The notes under the pieces were generated by a model. The model was not told the DNA's origin and did no database searches. It worked only from the letters and a program-made list of their open reading frames with translations. Source: an uncultured Prevotellaceae bacterium (GTDB taxonomy: Bacteria; Bacteroidota; Bacteroidia; Bacteroidales; Bacteroidaceae). Taken from it: DNA of 48,605 bases. The translations under genes were made by a program, and so were the position numbers. The stretch lies in contig CAMWKZ010000016.1 in the NCBI GenBank assembly GCA_947174945.1, positions 1-48,605 of the forward strand. The letters run 5' to 3'. Positions 16,256-24,783 of this stretch are shown here, one piece after another (positions within the stretch are counted from its first letter, which is position 1; the number at the start of each line of letters is the position of its first letter).

Positions 16256-17503
16256 ATGGCTATCGTAAAACCATTCAAGGGAATACGCCCGCCGAAGGAA
16301 CTGGTGGAGCAAGTGGAGAGCCGCCCATACGACGTGCTGGACTCTGAGGAGGCACGCGCCGAGGCTGGCGACAACGAGAAGAGCCTGTACCACATCATCA
16401 AGCCCGAGATTGACTTCCCCGTGGGCACCAGCGAGTACGACCCTCGCGTCTATGAGAAAGCCGCTGAGAACTTCCAGAAGTTTCAGGATAAGGGCTGGTT
16501 AGTGCAGGACGCGCGCGAACATTATTATATATATGCCCAGACGATGCAGGGCAAGACACAGTACGGGCTGGTGGTCTGCGCCCACACCGATGACTATATG
16601 AAGGGTAACATCAAGAAGCACGAGCTGACCCGCCGCGACAAGGAGGAAGACCGCATGAAGCACGTCCGCGTGAACAACGCCAACGTCGAGCCAGTGTTCT
16701 TCGCCTATCCCGACAACGCTGTGCTCGATGCGCTAATTATGCGCTATGCCAAGACGGAGCCTGAGTACGACTTCGTTGCCCCCATCGACGGCTTCCGCCA
16801 TCAGTTCTGGGTGATTGACGACGACAACGACACGCAGACCATTACCGAGGAGTTTGGCAAGATGCCCAGCCTCTACATTGCCGACGGACATCACCGCTCG
16901 GCTGCCGCCGCACTGGTGGGTGCCGAGAAGCAGCAACAGAACCCTGACCACCGGGGCGACGAGGAGTATAACTTCTTCATGGCCGTATGCTTCCAAGCCT
17001 CGCAGCTGACCATTCTGGACTACAACCGCGTGGTGAAGGACTTGAACGGCCTGTCGGCAGAGGAGTTTCTGGCTGCCTTGCAGAAGAACTTCACCGTTGA
17101 GGACAAGGGAACCGACACATATAAGCCTCAGCGTCTGCACGAGTTCTCGCTCTATCTCGACCAGCACTGGTACAGCCTGACGGCCAAGGAGGGAACCTAT
17201 GACAACACCGACCCCATCGGGGTGCTCGACGTGGACATCTCCAGCCGCCTGATACTGGACGAGATTCTGAACATCGGCGACCTACGCTCGTCGAAGCGCA
17301 TCGACTTCGTGGGCGGACTGCGCGGACTGGGTGAGCTGAAGCGTCGCGTGGACTCTGGCGAGATGCGTGCCGCACTGGCCCTCTACCCCGTCACCATGCA
17401 GCAGATTATGGACATTGCCGACTCGGGCAAGATTATGCCGCCCAAGGCCACATGGTTTGAGCCGAAGCTGCGCTCGGGGCTGGTGATTCACAAGTTAGCA
17501 TGA
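16256..17503 (+). CDS. DUF1015 family protein
   Basis: A 415-residue soluble protein. The start MAIVKPFKGIRPP at 16256 is chosen over an upstream in-frame ATG at 16226 that would lie inside the HIT gene; the family begins with this KPFKG/RP motif. The signature ADGHHRSAAA lies around residue 210. In many Bacteroidetes DUF1015 genes accompany the serine-biosynthesis genes serC and serA, but here the neighbours are HIT and YigZ. Its biochemical role is not established from this sequence. Its stop overlaps the next start (ATGA). Confidence 0.88.
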   Translation: MAIVKPFKGIRPPKELVEQVESRPYDVLDSEEARAEAGDNEKSLYHIIKPEIDFPVGTSEYDPRVYEKAAENFQKFQDKGWLVQDAREHYYIYAQTMQGKTQYGLVVCAHTDDYMKGNIKKHELTRRDKEEDRMKHVRVNNANVEPVFFAYPDNAVLDALIMRYAKTEPEYDFVAPIDGFRHQFWVIDDDNDTQTITEEFGKMPSLYIADGHHRSAAAALVGAEKQQQNPDHRGDEEYNFFMAVCFQASQLTILDYNRVVKDLNGLSAEEFLAALQKNFTVEDKGTDTYKPQRLHEFSLYLDQHWYSLTAKEGTYDNTDPIGVLDVDISSRLILDEILNIGDLRSSKRIDFVGGLRGLGELKRRVDSGEMRAALALYPVTMQQIMDIADSGKIMPPKATWFEPKLRSGLVIHKLA

Positions 17504-18078
17504 CGGACGAGTTTAAGACTATAGCTGACATAAGCGAGGGATATTACACCGAGAAACGGAGTAAGTTCCTCGCTTTTGCCCATCCCGTCCGAACGGTGGA
17601 CGAGGTAAAGGAGCTCATCGCCCAATACCGCAAGCGATACTACGACGCCCGCCATGTCTGCTACGCCTACATGCTGGGGGCAGAGCGCACGGAGTTTCGC
17701 GCCAACGACGACGGTGAGCCTTCAAGCACGGCGGGAAAGCCCATCCTCGGGCAAATCAACTCGCATGAGCTGACGGACATCCTTATCGTGGTCGTGCGCT
17801 ACTATGGCGGTGTCAACCTCGGCACGAGCGGTCTCATCGTTGCCTACCGCGAGGCCGCCGCCGATGCCATTGCCCACGCCACCGTCGAGACCCGTCAGGT
17901 GGAGGAGCTCGTCCGCTACTCCTTTGCCTATCCGCAGATGAACGACGTGATGCGCATCGTCAAGGACATGAACCCGCGCATCGTCAGCCAGACCTACGAC
18001 AACACCTGCGAAATCGTGCTGTCTATCCGCAAGGGCGAGGCCGACCAGCTGCGCCAGCGACTGGGCAAACTGCTGTAA
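17500..18078 (+). CDS. YigZ/IMPACT family protein
   Basis: A 192-residue protein. The IMPACT signature is visible as KRSKFLAFAHPV (residues 19-30) and DDGEPSSTAGKPIL (about 70-83), followed by VVVRYYGGVNLGTSGL. The C-terminal part is the usual ferredoxin-like domain. The eukaryotic relative regulates the eIF2-alpha kinase GCN2; the bacterial role is poorly known. The start overlaps the DUF1015 stop by four bases, so the two genes are translationally coupled. Confidence 0.92.
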   Translation: MTDEFKTIADISEGYYTEKRSKFLAFAHPVRTVDEVKELIAQYRKRYYDARHVCYAYMLGAERTEFRANDDGEPSSTAGKPILGQINSHELTDILIVVVRYYGGVNLGTSGLIVAYREAAADAIAHATVETRQVEELVRYSFAYPQMNDVMRIVKDMNPRIVSQTYDNTCEIVLSIRKGEADQLRQRLGKLL

Positions 18079-18145
18079 ACACGGAATATGTCCGACAGAC
18101 AGGCAATAATCCCTAAGAATCCACCGCGGTTTCAGAATTTATGTT

Positions 18146-18153
18146 TATCTTTG
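18146..18153 (+). promoter_or_regulatory. -7 box of the toxin-antitoxin operon
   Basis: TATCTTTG, 26 bases before the chosen antitoxin ATG at 18180. It rules out the upstream in-frame ATG at 18141. No strong -33 TTTG is seen. Confidence 0.6.
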
Positions 18154-18179
18154 CAAACGGAATTAGAAGCCTTGAAGTT

Positions 18180-18419
18180 ATGACAACAATGCAAATGCAA
18201 CTCAATGCCGAGCTCTTCGGAGCCCTACAGACCATCTCTGCCGACGAAGGCCTTATGAAGAAAGCCGTGCGCTCGCTCAAGCGCATTGCCGCACAGAAGC
18301 AGCATGAGGATGAGGCCGCCAAGTCTATGTCAGAGCTGGAAAAGATTGTCCGCCAAGGAGAAGAAGAGATTGCCGAGGGCAAACTCCAGCCCATTGCCAT
18401 TGATGAGCTATGGAAGTAG
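18180..18419 (+). CDS. Antitoxin of a YoeB-type pair
   Basis: A 79-residue mostly helical, charged protein encoded directly before the YoeB toxin, overlapping it by ten bases. The start MTTMQMQLN at 18180 is chosen because the promoter box lies between this codon and the earlier in-frame ATG. It does not look like the usual YefM/Phd fold. It resembles the short helical antitoxin-position proteins that precede YoeB in Bacteroidetes, with an acidic middle (SMSELEKIVRQGEEEIAEGK) and a C-terminal tail likely to wrap the toxin. The role is inferred from position. Confidence 0.75.
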   Translation: MTTMQMQLNAELFGALQTISADEGLMKKAVRSLKRIAAQKQHEDEAAKSMSELEKIVRQGEEEIAEGKLQPIAIDELWK

Positions 18420-18676
18420 TCCTGCTTAAGAAAGCCCGCAAAGACCGTGATTACTGGAAGCAGACCGGCAACGTAAGAATCATGAAGCGCATAACGGAAC
18501 TGCTGAAGGACATTGAGCAGCACCCTTTCAGCGGACTTGGCAAGCCTGAGCCACTGAAAGGCAACCTGCAAGGAAAATGGAGCCGCCGCATTACCGACGA
18601 GCACCGCATGGTCTATTCCATCAGCAGCGGTCGCATCTACGTCTATGTCTTCTCGCTGAAAGGCCACTATCAATAA
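18410..18676 (+). CDS. yoeB: YoeB/Txe family mRNA interferase toxin
   Basis: An 88-residue ribosome-dependent mRNA-cutting toxin. The fold signatures are DIEQHPFSGLGKPEPLKG (Glu47), WSRRITDEHRMVYSI (Arg60, Arg66) and the C-terminal HYQ (His86, Tyr87), which line up with the catalytic Glu, Arg, His and Tyr of YoeB. All key residues are present, so it should be active. It lies downstream of and overlaps its antitoxin, the usual order. Confidence 0.93.
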   Translation: MEVVLLKKARKDRDYWKQTGNVRIMKRITELLKDIEQHPFSGLGKPEPLKGNLQGKWSRRITDEHRMVYSISSGRIYVYVFSLKGHYQ

Positions 18677-18691
18677 GTGCATAACCATAAG

Positions 18692-18778
18692 ATGAGCAAC
18701 AAGCAGAAAGACTACGTGTCGCACGGCACATTCACCCTCACCTTCAGCGAAGGCACCCTAAAGGGCGAGTTCTTCTAA
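18692..18778 (+). CDS. Possible 28-residue small protein after yoeB
   Basis: ATG at 18692 opens a frame of 28 codons ending TAA at 18776-18778. The peptide contains YVSHGTFTLTFSEGTLKGEFF, where alternating residues and a Gly turn suggest a beta hairpin. It begins 15 bases after the toxin stop, so it may be on the same transcript. I do not recognise the family; it may be the fragment of a lost gene or chance. Confidence 0.3.
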   Translation: MSNKQKDYVSHGTFTLTFSEGTLKGEFF

Positions 18779-18804
18779 AGCACACACCACGCCAAGCGAA
18801 AAAA

Positions 18805-19068
18805 CAAGGTACAGGGCGACCGCTCCAATGATTGAGGGCGGTCGCTCCATTCATTAAGGGCGGCCGCCCTTAATCATTAGGCCGTGCGCCCCCAGACCAG
18901 ACGCACAAGCTCCGCACCCCTCACGCAACGGCTCGGCACCCCATCCCGAGTGCCTCCTTACCCCTTCCCGAGCCGCTCGGGACAACGTAAGGAGCGGCTC
19001 CGCACTGGGTGCGCACAGCCTCGGCACACGGTGCGCATTGGGTCGGCATACAATACAAAAAGGCTCGG
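18805..19068. repeat. Array B: twelve contiguous 22-bp units
   Basis: Twelve units of exactly 22 bases start at 18805 and every 22 bases to 19047. Each ends in a variant of GCTCSG (GCTCC, GCCCT, GCTCGG, CCTCGG, GGTCGG), while the first 16 bases vary. The first three units share GGGCG-N3-CGCYC followed by an ATTcATTA-like stretch; later units begin CAC. Several contain perfect dyads: GGGCGGCCGCCC (18858-18869), CCGAGC-C-GCTCGG (18968-18980) and GGAGC-G-GCTCC (18991-19001). The unit at 19025 matches array C units at about 17 of 22 positions. The last unit supplies the left arm of the terminator at 19058-19088. Confidence 0.8.
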
Positions 19069-19088
19069 CACATTGCACCGAGCCTTTT
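19058..19088. terminator. Bidirectional terminator between array B and the flavoprotein gene
   Basis: AAAAGGCTCGG (19058-19068) pairs perfectly with CCGAGCCTTTT (19078-19088), with a 9-base loop. It can end the minus-strand flavoprotein transcript and anything read through array B. Confidence 0.9.
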
Positions 19089-19108
19089 CACTATTTATAA
19101 GATACTGG

Positions 19109-20659
19109 TTATTGCAGGCAATACTGCGCACACATCTCGGCGCAACGCTCACCGTCGACACCGGCGGAAACGATGCCGCCGGCATAGCCTGCACCCTCGC
19201 CACAGGGGAAGAGCCCTTGCAGACGGACGTGCATCAGCGTATCGGCATGGCGGACGATGCGGACGGGACTGGACGTGCGCGTCTCTACGCCTATCAGCAC
19301 TGCCTCGTTGGTGAGGAAGCCGTGGCTCTGCCGACCGAACTGCTTAAAGCCCTCCTGCAGGCGGCGACCGACGGACGGGGGCAGCCAGAAGTGGAGGGGC
19401 GACGATATAAGCCCAGGGGCATACGACGAGCGGGGCAGGTCGTAGCTCAAGCGGCGGTTCACGAAGTCGGCCATGCGCTGGGCTGGAGCGGTCTGCCGCA
19501 TATTGCCCTGCTGCCAGCAGTTGCGCTCCAGCTCCTCTTGGAAGCGCAGCACGCGCAGCGGGTCGTCGCCCTCGATGTCCTCGGCTCGCGTCTCGACCAC
19601 CATGCCGCTGTTCGACCACTGACCACCGCGGTTCGACGGGCTCATGCCGTTGACCACAATCTGCTGCTTGTCGGTGGCTGCGGGGATGACAAACCCACCC
19701 GGACACATACAGAAGGAATAGACACCGCGACCGTCGACCTGCGTCACAAACGAGTATTCGGCAGCGGGCAGATAGCGCCCACGGCCCTGCTTGTTGTGGT
19801 ATTGCAACTGGTCTATCAGCATCGACGGATGCTCCAGACGCACGCCCACGGCAATGCCCTTGGCCTCCAGCTCCACGTGGCTGTCGGCTAAGTATCGGTA
19901 CACGTCGCGTGCCGAGTGGCCCGTTGCCAAGATGACCGGACCGCGCCATTCGCGACCGTCGGCCGTCACGGCACCCACCACCCTGTCGGCTTGCACCAGC
20001 AGACTTGTCATCTTAGTCTGGAAATGCACCTCACCGCCTGAACGCAGGATGGTGTTGCGCATATTCTCGATGACGCGCGGCAACTTGTCCGTCCCGATGT
20101 GCGGATGGGCATCGGCCAGGATGTTCGTCGACGCTCCGTGCTGGCAGAACACGTTCAGAATCTTCTCCGTCGAGCCTCGTTTCTTTGAGCGCGTGTACAG
20201 CTTACCGTCGCTATATGCCCCGGCACCGCCCTCGCCAAAGCAGTAGTTGCTCTCTGGCGCCACCTGCTGTGTCTTCGTAATCAGCGACAAGTCCTTCTTG
20301 CGCTCATGCACATCCTTGCCACGCTCCAGCACGACGGGGCGCAGGCCAAGCTCAATGAGGCGGAGGGCAGCAAACAGCCCCCCGGGCCCCGCACCCACCA
20401 CAACGACCTGAGGCCGTCCCGTCACGTCGGGATAGTCCGTTGCAACATACTCATCCTGCTGCGGTTGTTCGTTGATGTAGACACGCACCTTCAGGTTGAC
20501 AAAGATGGTGCGCTGGCGGGCATCAATGCTGCGGCGCAGTATGCGCAGGGCCGTCACCGTGCGCACGTCGAATCCATGCTCGTCGGCTATATAGCCGCAC
20601 AGCGATTGCTCGTTGGCAGCCACCTGCGGCAGCACCCGCACCTGATACTCCTGTATCAT
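19109..20659 (-). CDS. COG2509-type FAD-dependent oxidoreductase
   Basis: A 516-residue flavoprotein. An N-terminal lead of about 80 residues is followed by the FAD-binding motif VVVVGAGPGGLFAALRL (about 85-101), the family motif CFGEGGAGAYSDGKLYTR, an ATGHSARD segment and the C-terminal GEGAGYAGGIVSAGVDG. This matches the uncharacterised FAD-dependent dehydrogenases of COG2509; substrate unknown. Its start overlaps the stop of the upstream DUF1232 gene by four bases (ATGA), so the two are coupled. Last gene of a minus-strand run from 24022. Confidence 0.9.
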   Translation of the reverse strand: MIQEYQVRVLPQVAANEQSLCGYIADEHGFDVRTVTALRILRRSIDARQRTIFVNLKVRVYINEQPQQDEYVATDYPDVTGRPQVVVVGAGPGGLFAALRLIELGLRPVVLERGKDVHERKKDLSLITKTQQVAPESNYCFGEGGAGAYSDGKLYTRSKKRGSTEKILNVFCQHGASTNILADAHPHIGTDKLPRVIENMRNTILRSGGEVHFQTKMTSLLVQADRVVGAVTADGREWRGPVILATGHSARDVYRYLADSHVELEAKGIAVGVRLEHPSMLIDQLQYHNKQGRGRYLPAAEYSFVTQVDGRGVYSFCMCPGGFVIPAATDKQQIVVNGMSPSNRGGQWSNSGMVVETRAEDIEGDDPLRVLRFQEELERNCWQQGNMRQTAPAQRMADFVNRRLSYDLPRSSYAPGLISSPLHFWLPPSVGRRLQEGFKQFGRQSHGFLTNEAVLIGVETRTSSPVRIVRHADTLMHVRLQGLFPCGEGAGYAGGIVSAGVDGERCAEMCAQYCLQ

Positions 20660-21045
20660 TCCTTCCCAAAGAGGTCGTTGATTTCCTCTATCTCATCCTC
20701 ATCAAACCACTTGCCCAGCCGCTCCTTCGCCTTGGCCTGTATCTCAGGGTCAACGTCGGTCCACACCTTCTTCAGCACAAACAGCAGCACGCCCAAGTCG
20801 TCCGTCAGTCCGGCTATGGGTATGGCATCGGGAATCACGTCGAGCGGACTAATCATGTAGCCCAGTGCTCCGATAATCATAGCCTTGTTGGTTGTGCTCA
20901 CCTTGTCGCTTTGCAGCGTATAGAACAGAATCAGCGCGGCATACACTAACTTAGCACCCGCCCGCTTGGCGATGCTTGAAATCTTCTCAACAAAGTCCGT
21001 CTGCGAGAACTTGTTGGCATAACTCATAAAATCGGGTAACTCCAT
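20656..21045 (-). CDS. DUF1232 (YkvA-like) membrane protein
   Basis: A 129-residue protein with the DUF1232 core ALGYMISPLDVIPDAIPIAGLTDDLGVL at about residues 80-107, in which the conserved SPLDxIPD pattern is exact. One or two membrane-associated helices flank it. The C-terminal 30 residues are charged and helical. Function unknown. Coupled to the COG2509 gene downstream. Confidence 0.9.
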   Translation of the reverse strand: MELPDFMSYANKFSQTDFVEKISSIAKRAGAKLVYAALILFYTLQSDKVSTTNKAMIIGALGYMISPLDVIPDAIPIAGLTDDLGVLLFVLKKVWTDVDPEIQAKAKERLGKWFDEDEIEEINDLFGKE

Positions 21046-21075
21046 CTTTCTATTTACAATTTAAGGGTTTACAAT

Positions 21076-21918
21076 CTATTCCTTGAGCCTGAGCACACGA
21101 ATCCCCGTGTGCGAAGGGTGTTTCTGCAGGTACTGGCGCAACGTCATAGGCTCAGTTACCACCTTGCGGTGTAGCTGTGAAGCGTTGAGCAGATGCAGCC
21201 CGTCCTGCCGCCAGACGGCAAAGCCCAGATGGGCTATGTCCAGCCCCTTCTTGTTGCAGGTGATGGCTATGATGTCGCCGTCCTTCACTGCCTGCCTGAG
21301 CAGTGCCGTGTTCTTCACCTCCCCCTTGGGAATGTAGCGGAACGTCTTGCCCGTCAGCGCCTGCTCCTGCCGACGGATGACGGGCACCAGTGCCACATTG
21401 GCCTTCAGTGCCTTGTAGTAGTCGGGGTGCTGGCTCATATATCCCACCCTGATGTGCTGCAGGGCAATAAAGGGCGGATTGGGCTGCTGCACCTCGCTGA
21501 CCAGCCCCATCCGCTGCTTATCCACTATCCAGTCAGTGAAGTAGTGCAGCCGACTGGCATAGCCGTCAAGCACTCCCTGCCGATAGCGCAACGTGCGGAG
21601 CTGTTGCAGGAAGTCGGTCCACTGGCGTTTCTCTTGGCGCACGCACAGGGTGAGCGCCGCCACCGTCTCCACCAGCGTGGTGCAGTCCAGCTGGCGCGTG
21701 TTGACCACCAGCTGTTCGTCGTCGTTCACTTCCAATGTGTGCGCCACGTATGGTGTGCCGTGAAACTGGCGGGCGAACCACAGCGTGGAGGCTTGTCGCG
21801 GAGCCTGCGCCAGCAGTCGGCAGACCGTCAGACTGTCGGCGCGCGTATATGTCACCTGCGCCGAGGCCGTCAGCCCCAGCATCAGGGCCATCACACCTAT
21901 TATTATATAATGCCTCAT
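21076..21918 (-). CDS. DUF1460 cell-wall amidase-like protein
   Basis: A 280-residue exported protein with a signal peptide ending near TASAQ (residue 21). Members of DUF1460 have an NlpC/P60-like fold, and the candidate catalytic residues are visible: Cys79 in TRQLDCTTLVE and His230 in LDIAHLGFAVW. It probably cleaves an amide bond in peptidoglycan or a related peptide in the periplasm. Its start overlaps the DUF4421 stop by four bases. Confidence 0.88.
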   Translation of the reverse strand: MRHYIIIGVMALMLGLTASAQVTYTRADSLTVCRLLAQAPRQASTLWFARQFHGTPYVAHTLEVNDDEQLVVNTRQLDCTTLVETVAALTLCVRQEKRQWTDFLQQLRTLRYRQGVLDGYASRLHYFTDWIVDKQRMGLVSEVQQPNPPFIALQHIRVGYMSQHPDYYKALKANVALVPVIRRQEQALTGKTFRYIPKGEVKNTALLRQAVKDGDIIAITCNKKGLDIAHLGFAVWRQDGLHLLNASQLHRKVVTEPMTLRQYLQKHPSHTGIRVLRLKE

Positions 21919-23033
21919 GACCCTTGTTTCTTTTTATAGCGCGAGCGCAGTCCAAAGTTATAGCCCACGTAGACGCACACCTCGCCCAAGACGTTGTTGG
22001 CTGCAAAGCGCGAGTTCCGATAGTTAAAGGTGCGCACGATGGCATTGGCCCCAGCATACCAGCGCATATTGTTATACACCACGCCAAATCGTCCGATGGC
22101 ATCCAGATTGAAGTTCGACACGGAGAAGCCCTGCGTGTCGGCCTCGGCTGTCTCACCTCGGCTCTTCTTGTAGGCCAGTGCCACAGAGCCACTGGCACAG
22201 AACAGACAATGGCGGGCAAACACCCAGTTATAGGCATAGCCCACCGACGCATTGACGTTGTAGTACTTAATGCTGTTGAACATCAGACCGCTATCCAACT
22301 TCACCTGCTGCGCCCGATAGCGTTCGTCCAGCAACCGCTCAAAGGCGGCATGGTCGAAGTCAATGCTGTTGTTCATATACCCAATGCCTGCGAGCCATGA
22401 GCCGCAGCTGATTTTCTGCTGTGTGCTCTGCGCAAAGGCAGCAGGATAAGAGAATCGCTGATGGTTGAAGATGTAGTAGACATTGAACCCCGTAGTGCCG
22501 ATATTGATGCCGCTAAAGGGTACGTCCTTCAAGGCGTAGGGGTCAATATCCTTCCCGAAGTCGACTTCGCGTATCATGTAGTTGTTACGGGTGTGGTGAT
22601 AGAACACGTCGGCACCAACCTGCGCACTATAGAAGCTGGCATCAATGCCTTGCCAGCCTGATGAGTTAAGGTTGAAGTTAATGTTGCTCAGGTCAATGGT
22701 GTAGCCCAGAAACACCCATCGCCACCCGAAATAGGGGCCAACCTTCACACCCGTGCGGGGCGAGAACGAAATCGACTGCCCCTTATCGCCCGTGGTGCTG
22801 AGCTGGTAGTTATCATAGATATAGCGTCCCAGCAGCATGGCTGACCAGTCGTAGTGCTGTGGCTCCACATAGTTCTCGTCAATATAGCTGAACCCACGGA
22901 TAAGTCGGGTAAGCCAGCTGAGCTTCTTAGCAGACTGCTCCGTAGCGAGCGTGTCCACGGTGAGCGTATCGGAAGCCCATGCTCCCAAGCCCATCATCGT
23001 CATCATCACTATCGCTATCAGCCTGCTCTTCAT
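21915..23033 (-). CDS. DUF4421 outer-membrane beta-barrel protein
   Basis: A 372-residue exported protein. The start at 23033 (MKSRLIAIVMMTMMGLGAWA) gives a proper signal peptide and lies just after the stop of the upstream gene; the frame is open further back inside that gene, which I reject. The body shows repeated beta strands with Tyr/Phe/Gly (GPYFGWRWVFLGYTIDLSN, VGYAYNWVFARH), as in the DUF4421 barrels of Bacteroidetes. Function unknown. Confidence 0.85.
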   Translation of the reverse strand: MKSRLIAIVMMTMMGLGAWASDTLTVDTLATEQSAKKLSWLTRLIRGFSYIDENYVEPQHYDWSAMLLGRYIYDNYQLSTTGDKGQSISFSPRTGVKVGPYFGWRWVFLGYTIDLSNINFNLNSSGWQGIDASFYSAQVGADVFYHHTRNNYMIREVDFGKDIDPYALKDVPFSGINIGTTGFNVYYIFNHQRFSYPAAFAQSTQQKISCGSWLAGIGYMNNSIDFDHAAFERLLDERYRAQQVKLDSGLMFNSIKYYNVNASVGYAYNWVFARHCLFCASGSVALAYKKSRGETAEADTQGFSVSNFNLDAIGRFGVVYNNMRWYAGANAIVRTFNYRNSRFAANNVLGEVCVYVGYNFGLRSRYKKKQGS

Positions 23034-23038
23034 CTCGT

Positions 23039-24022
23039 TCAGAATTTCCCTAAGATACGGTCGAGCACCCAGTTGACTGGCGTGGCCGACACACTGGTAC
23101 ACCCACAGACCCCAATGCCCTGCAGATGCTCACAGACACTCTTAATGATAGGATATTGCACGTAAGGGGGATTAGGCACCGTCAGGGTCTGCGTGCCCTC
23201 GCTGGTATGCAACTTGATAGGCTGGTAGTCGAACACCGAGAAGCTGACCGAGCCTTGGTCGCCAATAATCTCGATGCGGTCTTCGCGAGCCGACTCATGA
23301 GCGACGAAGCACCACGAACCACTGCCCGGCAGGCCTCCCTCAAACTCGAAACAGGCACAGACGGAATCCTCCGCACCGTACAGCCCGCCCCGATTGGCAC
23401 GGATGCCACGCGCCTCGATAATCACGCCAAAGATGTGTTGCAAGAGGTCGAGCTGGTGAGGAGCAAGGTCGTAGAAGTAGCCACCCCCAGCAACATCAGG
23501 CTGCAACCGCCAGGGCAACTGCCCGTTCTTCGCATCGTCCACATCGCGAGCCGGCACGGCAAAGCGTATCTGTACGTTGATGGTCTTTCCGATAATGCCG
23601 TTGTCTACGATTTCCTTCACCTTCTGGAAATAGGGCAGATAACGGCGGTAATAGGCAACAAAGCAAGGGACACCCGTCTGCTCGCTAACTCGGTTGACAC
23701 GGGCACAGTCTTCATACGAGGCAGCCAGCGGCTTCTCCACATATACGGGTTTGCCTGCCCTCATGGCCATAATGGCAAACGTGGCATGACTGCTGGGCGG
23801 TGTGGCCACATAGACGGCATTCACGTCGGGGTCGTCTATCAGCTCCTGCGCATCCGTGTACCACTTGGGAATACCATGCCGCTCGGCATAGCTGCGCGCA
23901 CGCCGTTCCTGACGGCTCATAACCGCCACCACACTGGAGCCCTCTACTTCCGAGAAGGCTGGCCCGCTCTTCAGTTCCGTCACCTCACCGCATCCGATGA
24001 AGCCCCATTGCAATATTTTCAT
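23039..24022 (-). CDS. Gfo/Idh/MocA family oxidoreductase
   Basis: A 327-residue NAD(P)-dependent dehydrogenase of sugars or cyclitols. The N-terminal Rossmann fold reads GFIGCGEV (residues 7-14), and the signature EKPLA with its catalytic lysine is near residue 96. The C-terminal domain carries GGGYFYDLAPHQLDLL, the expected catalytic His pattern. First gene of the minus-strand run that continues with DUF4421; it has its own strong promoter. Substrate not predictable. Confidence 0.93.
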   Translation of the reverse strand: MKILQWGFIGCGEVTELKSGPAFSEVEGSSVVAVMSRQERRARSYAERHGIPKWYTDAQELIDDPDVNAVYVATPPSSHATFAIMAMRAGKPVYVEKPLAASYEDCARVNRVSEQTGVPCFVAYYRRYLPYFQKVKEIVDNGIIGKTINVQIRFAVPARDVDDAKNGQLPWRLQPDVAGGGYFYDLAPHQLDLLQHIFGVIIEARGIRANRGGLYGAEDSVCACFEFEGGLPGSGSWCFVAHESAREDRIEIIGDQGSVSFSVFDYQPIKLHTSEGTQTLTVPNPPYVQYPIIKSVCEHLQGIGVCGCTSVSATPVNWVLDRILGKF

Positions 24023-24043
24023 AATTTATCTTTAAAGATGGTG

Positions 24044-24075
24044 CAAAGATACGAAAAAATGCCTACCTTTGCAAA
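24044..24075 (-). promoter_or_regulatory. Promoter of the Gfo/Idh/MocA operon
   Basis: On the minus strand TTTG (24075-24072), 20 bases, TATCTTTG (24051-24044), a perfect match, 21 bases before the ATG. The -33 TTTG touches the -7 box of the divergent promoter. Confidence 0.75.
24064..24071 (+). promoter_or_regulatory. -7 box of the hisB-ligA-metY run
   Basis: TACCTTTG, 31 bases before the ATG at 24103. No good -33 element is seen; the opposite promoter overlaps. Confidence 0.6.
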
Positions 24076-24102
24076 ACTCAACGAAAAAATAGTATCAAAA
24101 AG

Positions 24103-24783
24103 ATGGAAAACCAACAAGAATACGCACTGATGAAAGCCCGAGGGTATCGTGGAGTGATTGCCACGGGACTGCGACTTTACGCCACGTCATTCCGCAAGGT
24201 ATTCAAGGCCACGTGGCTTTACACGCTGCTTTTCTCACTTGTTGCCGCTGCTATTGGCGTACTGCTGACAACCCAGTTGCTGCCTGTCGGACTGCAGATG
24301 GCCGCTTTGCCTCAATACAAATGGCTGCTCGCACAAGAGCATTGGCCGCTTATCACTGCCGTCATACTGTTGTTTGTCATCAACTGCGGCCTGTTAGTAT
24401 TCATCTATCGGGCAGCAGGGCGAGGCCTCAACCTGTTTCGCTCGCTGCGCGCTGCACTGAAAGCAGCCCTCCGTCACTGGCTGTTGACACTGGGTATTGT
24501 CATAGCGGGCGGAGTGGTGATGCTGTTCGTCTGCCTTTTGTGTAGTCTGCCCGTCATCATTCTGACCACGGCCAGCCTGCAAGCCCAAATGGGTACCTTG
24601 ATAGGCGACCCGTTGGGTATGCCGTCTTATTTGGCTGCGCTCGCTGGCGGCACATGGCTGCTGACAGCCTTCCTTCAGGCGTACATCCTCCTCAGCCTAT
24701 TGTTTGTAGGCTACTATGCCTACGGTTCTGCCGAGACGCAGCAACAGGAACGTGAACAACAAAAGCTAAACATACCATCATGA
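24103..24783 (+). CDS. Integral membrane protein of unknown function
   Basis: A 226-residue protein with about four hydrophobic helices (near residues 38-58, 82-102, 122-148 and 180-207), a short cytoplasmic N-terminus with [17 protein letters not shown], and a polar tail rich in Gln and Glu. I do not recognise the family. It is the first gene of a run in which each stop overlaps the next start, beginning with ATGA shared with hisB. Confidence 0.75.
   Translation: MENQQEYALMKARGYRGVIATGLRLYATSFRKVFKATWLYTLLFSLVAAAIGVLLTTQLLPVGLQMAALPQYKWLLAQEHWPLITAVILLFVINCGLLVFIYRAAGRGLNLFRSLRAALKAALRHWLLTLGIVIAGGVVMLFVCLLCSLPVIILTTASLQAQMGTLIGDPLGMPSYLAALAGGTWLLTAFLQAYILLSLLFVGYYAYGSAETQQQEREQQKLNIPS

Noticed and set aside
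18805..19068. CRISPR array
   Set aside because: Units are contiguous at 22 bases, the conserved part is only about six bases, there are no long spacers, and no cas gene is in the window.
18887..19891. Long plus-strand frame covering array B and the flavoprotein gene
   Set aside because: It is mostly the antisense of the COG2509 gene and has no start signal.
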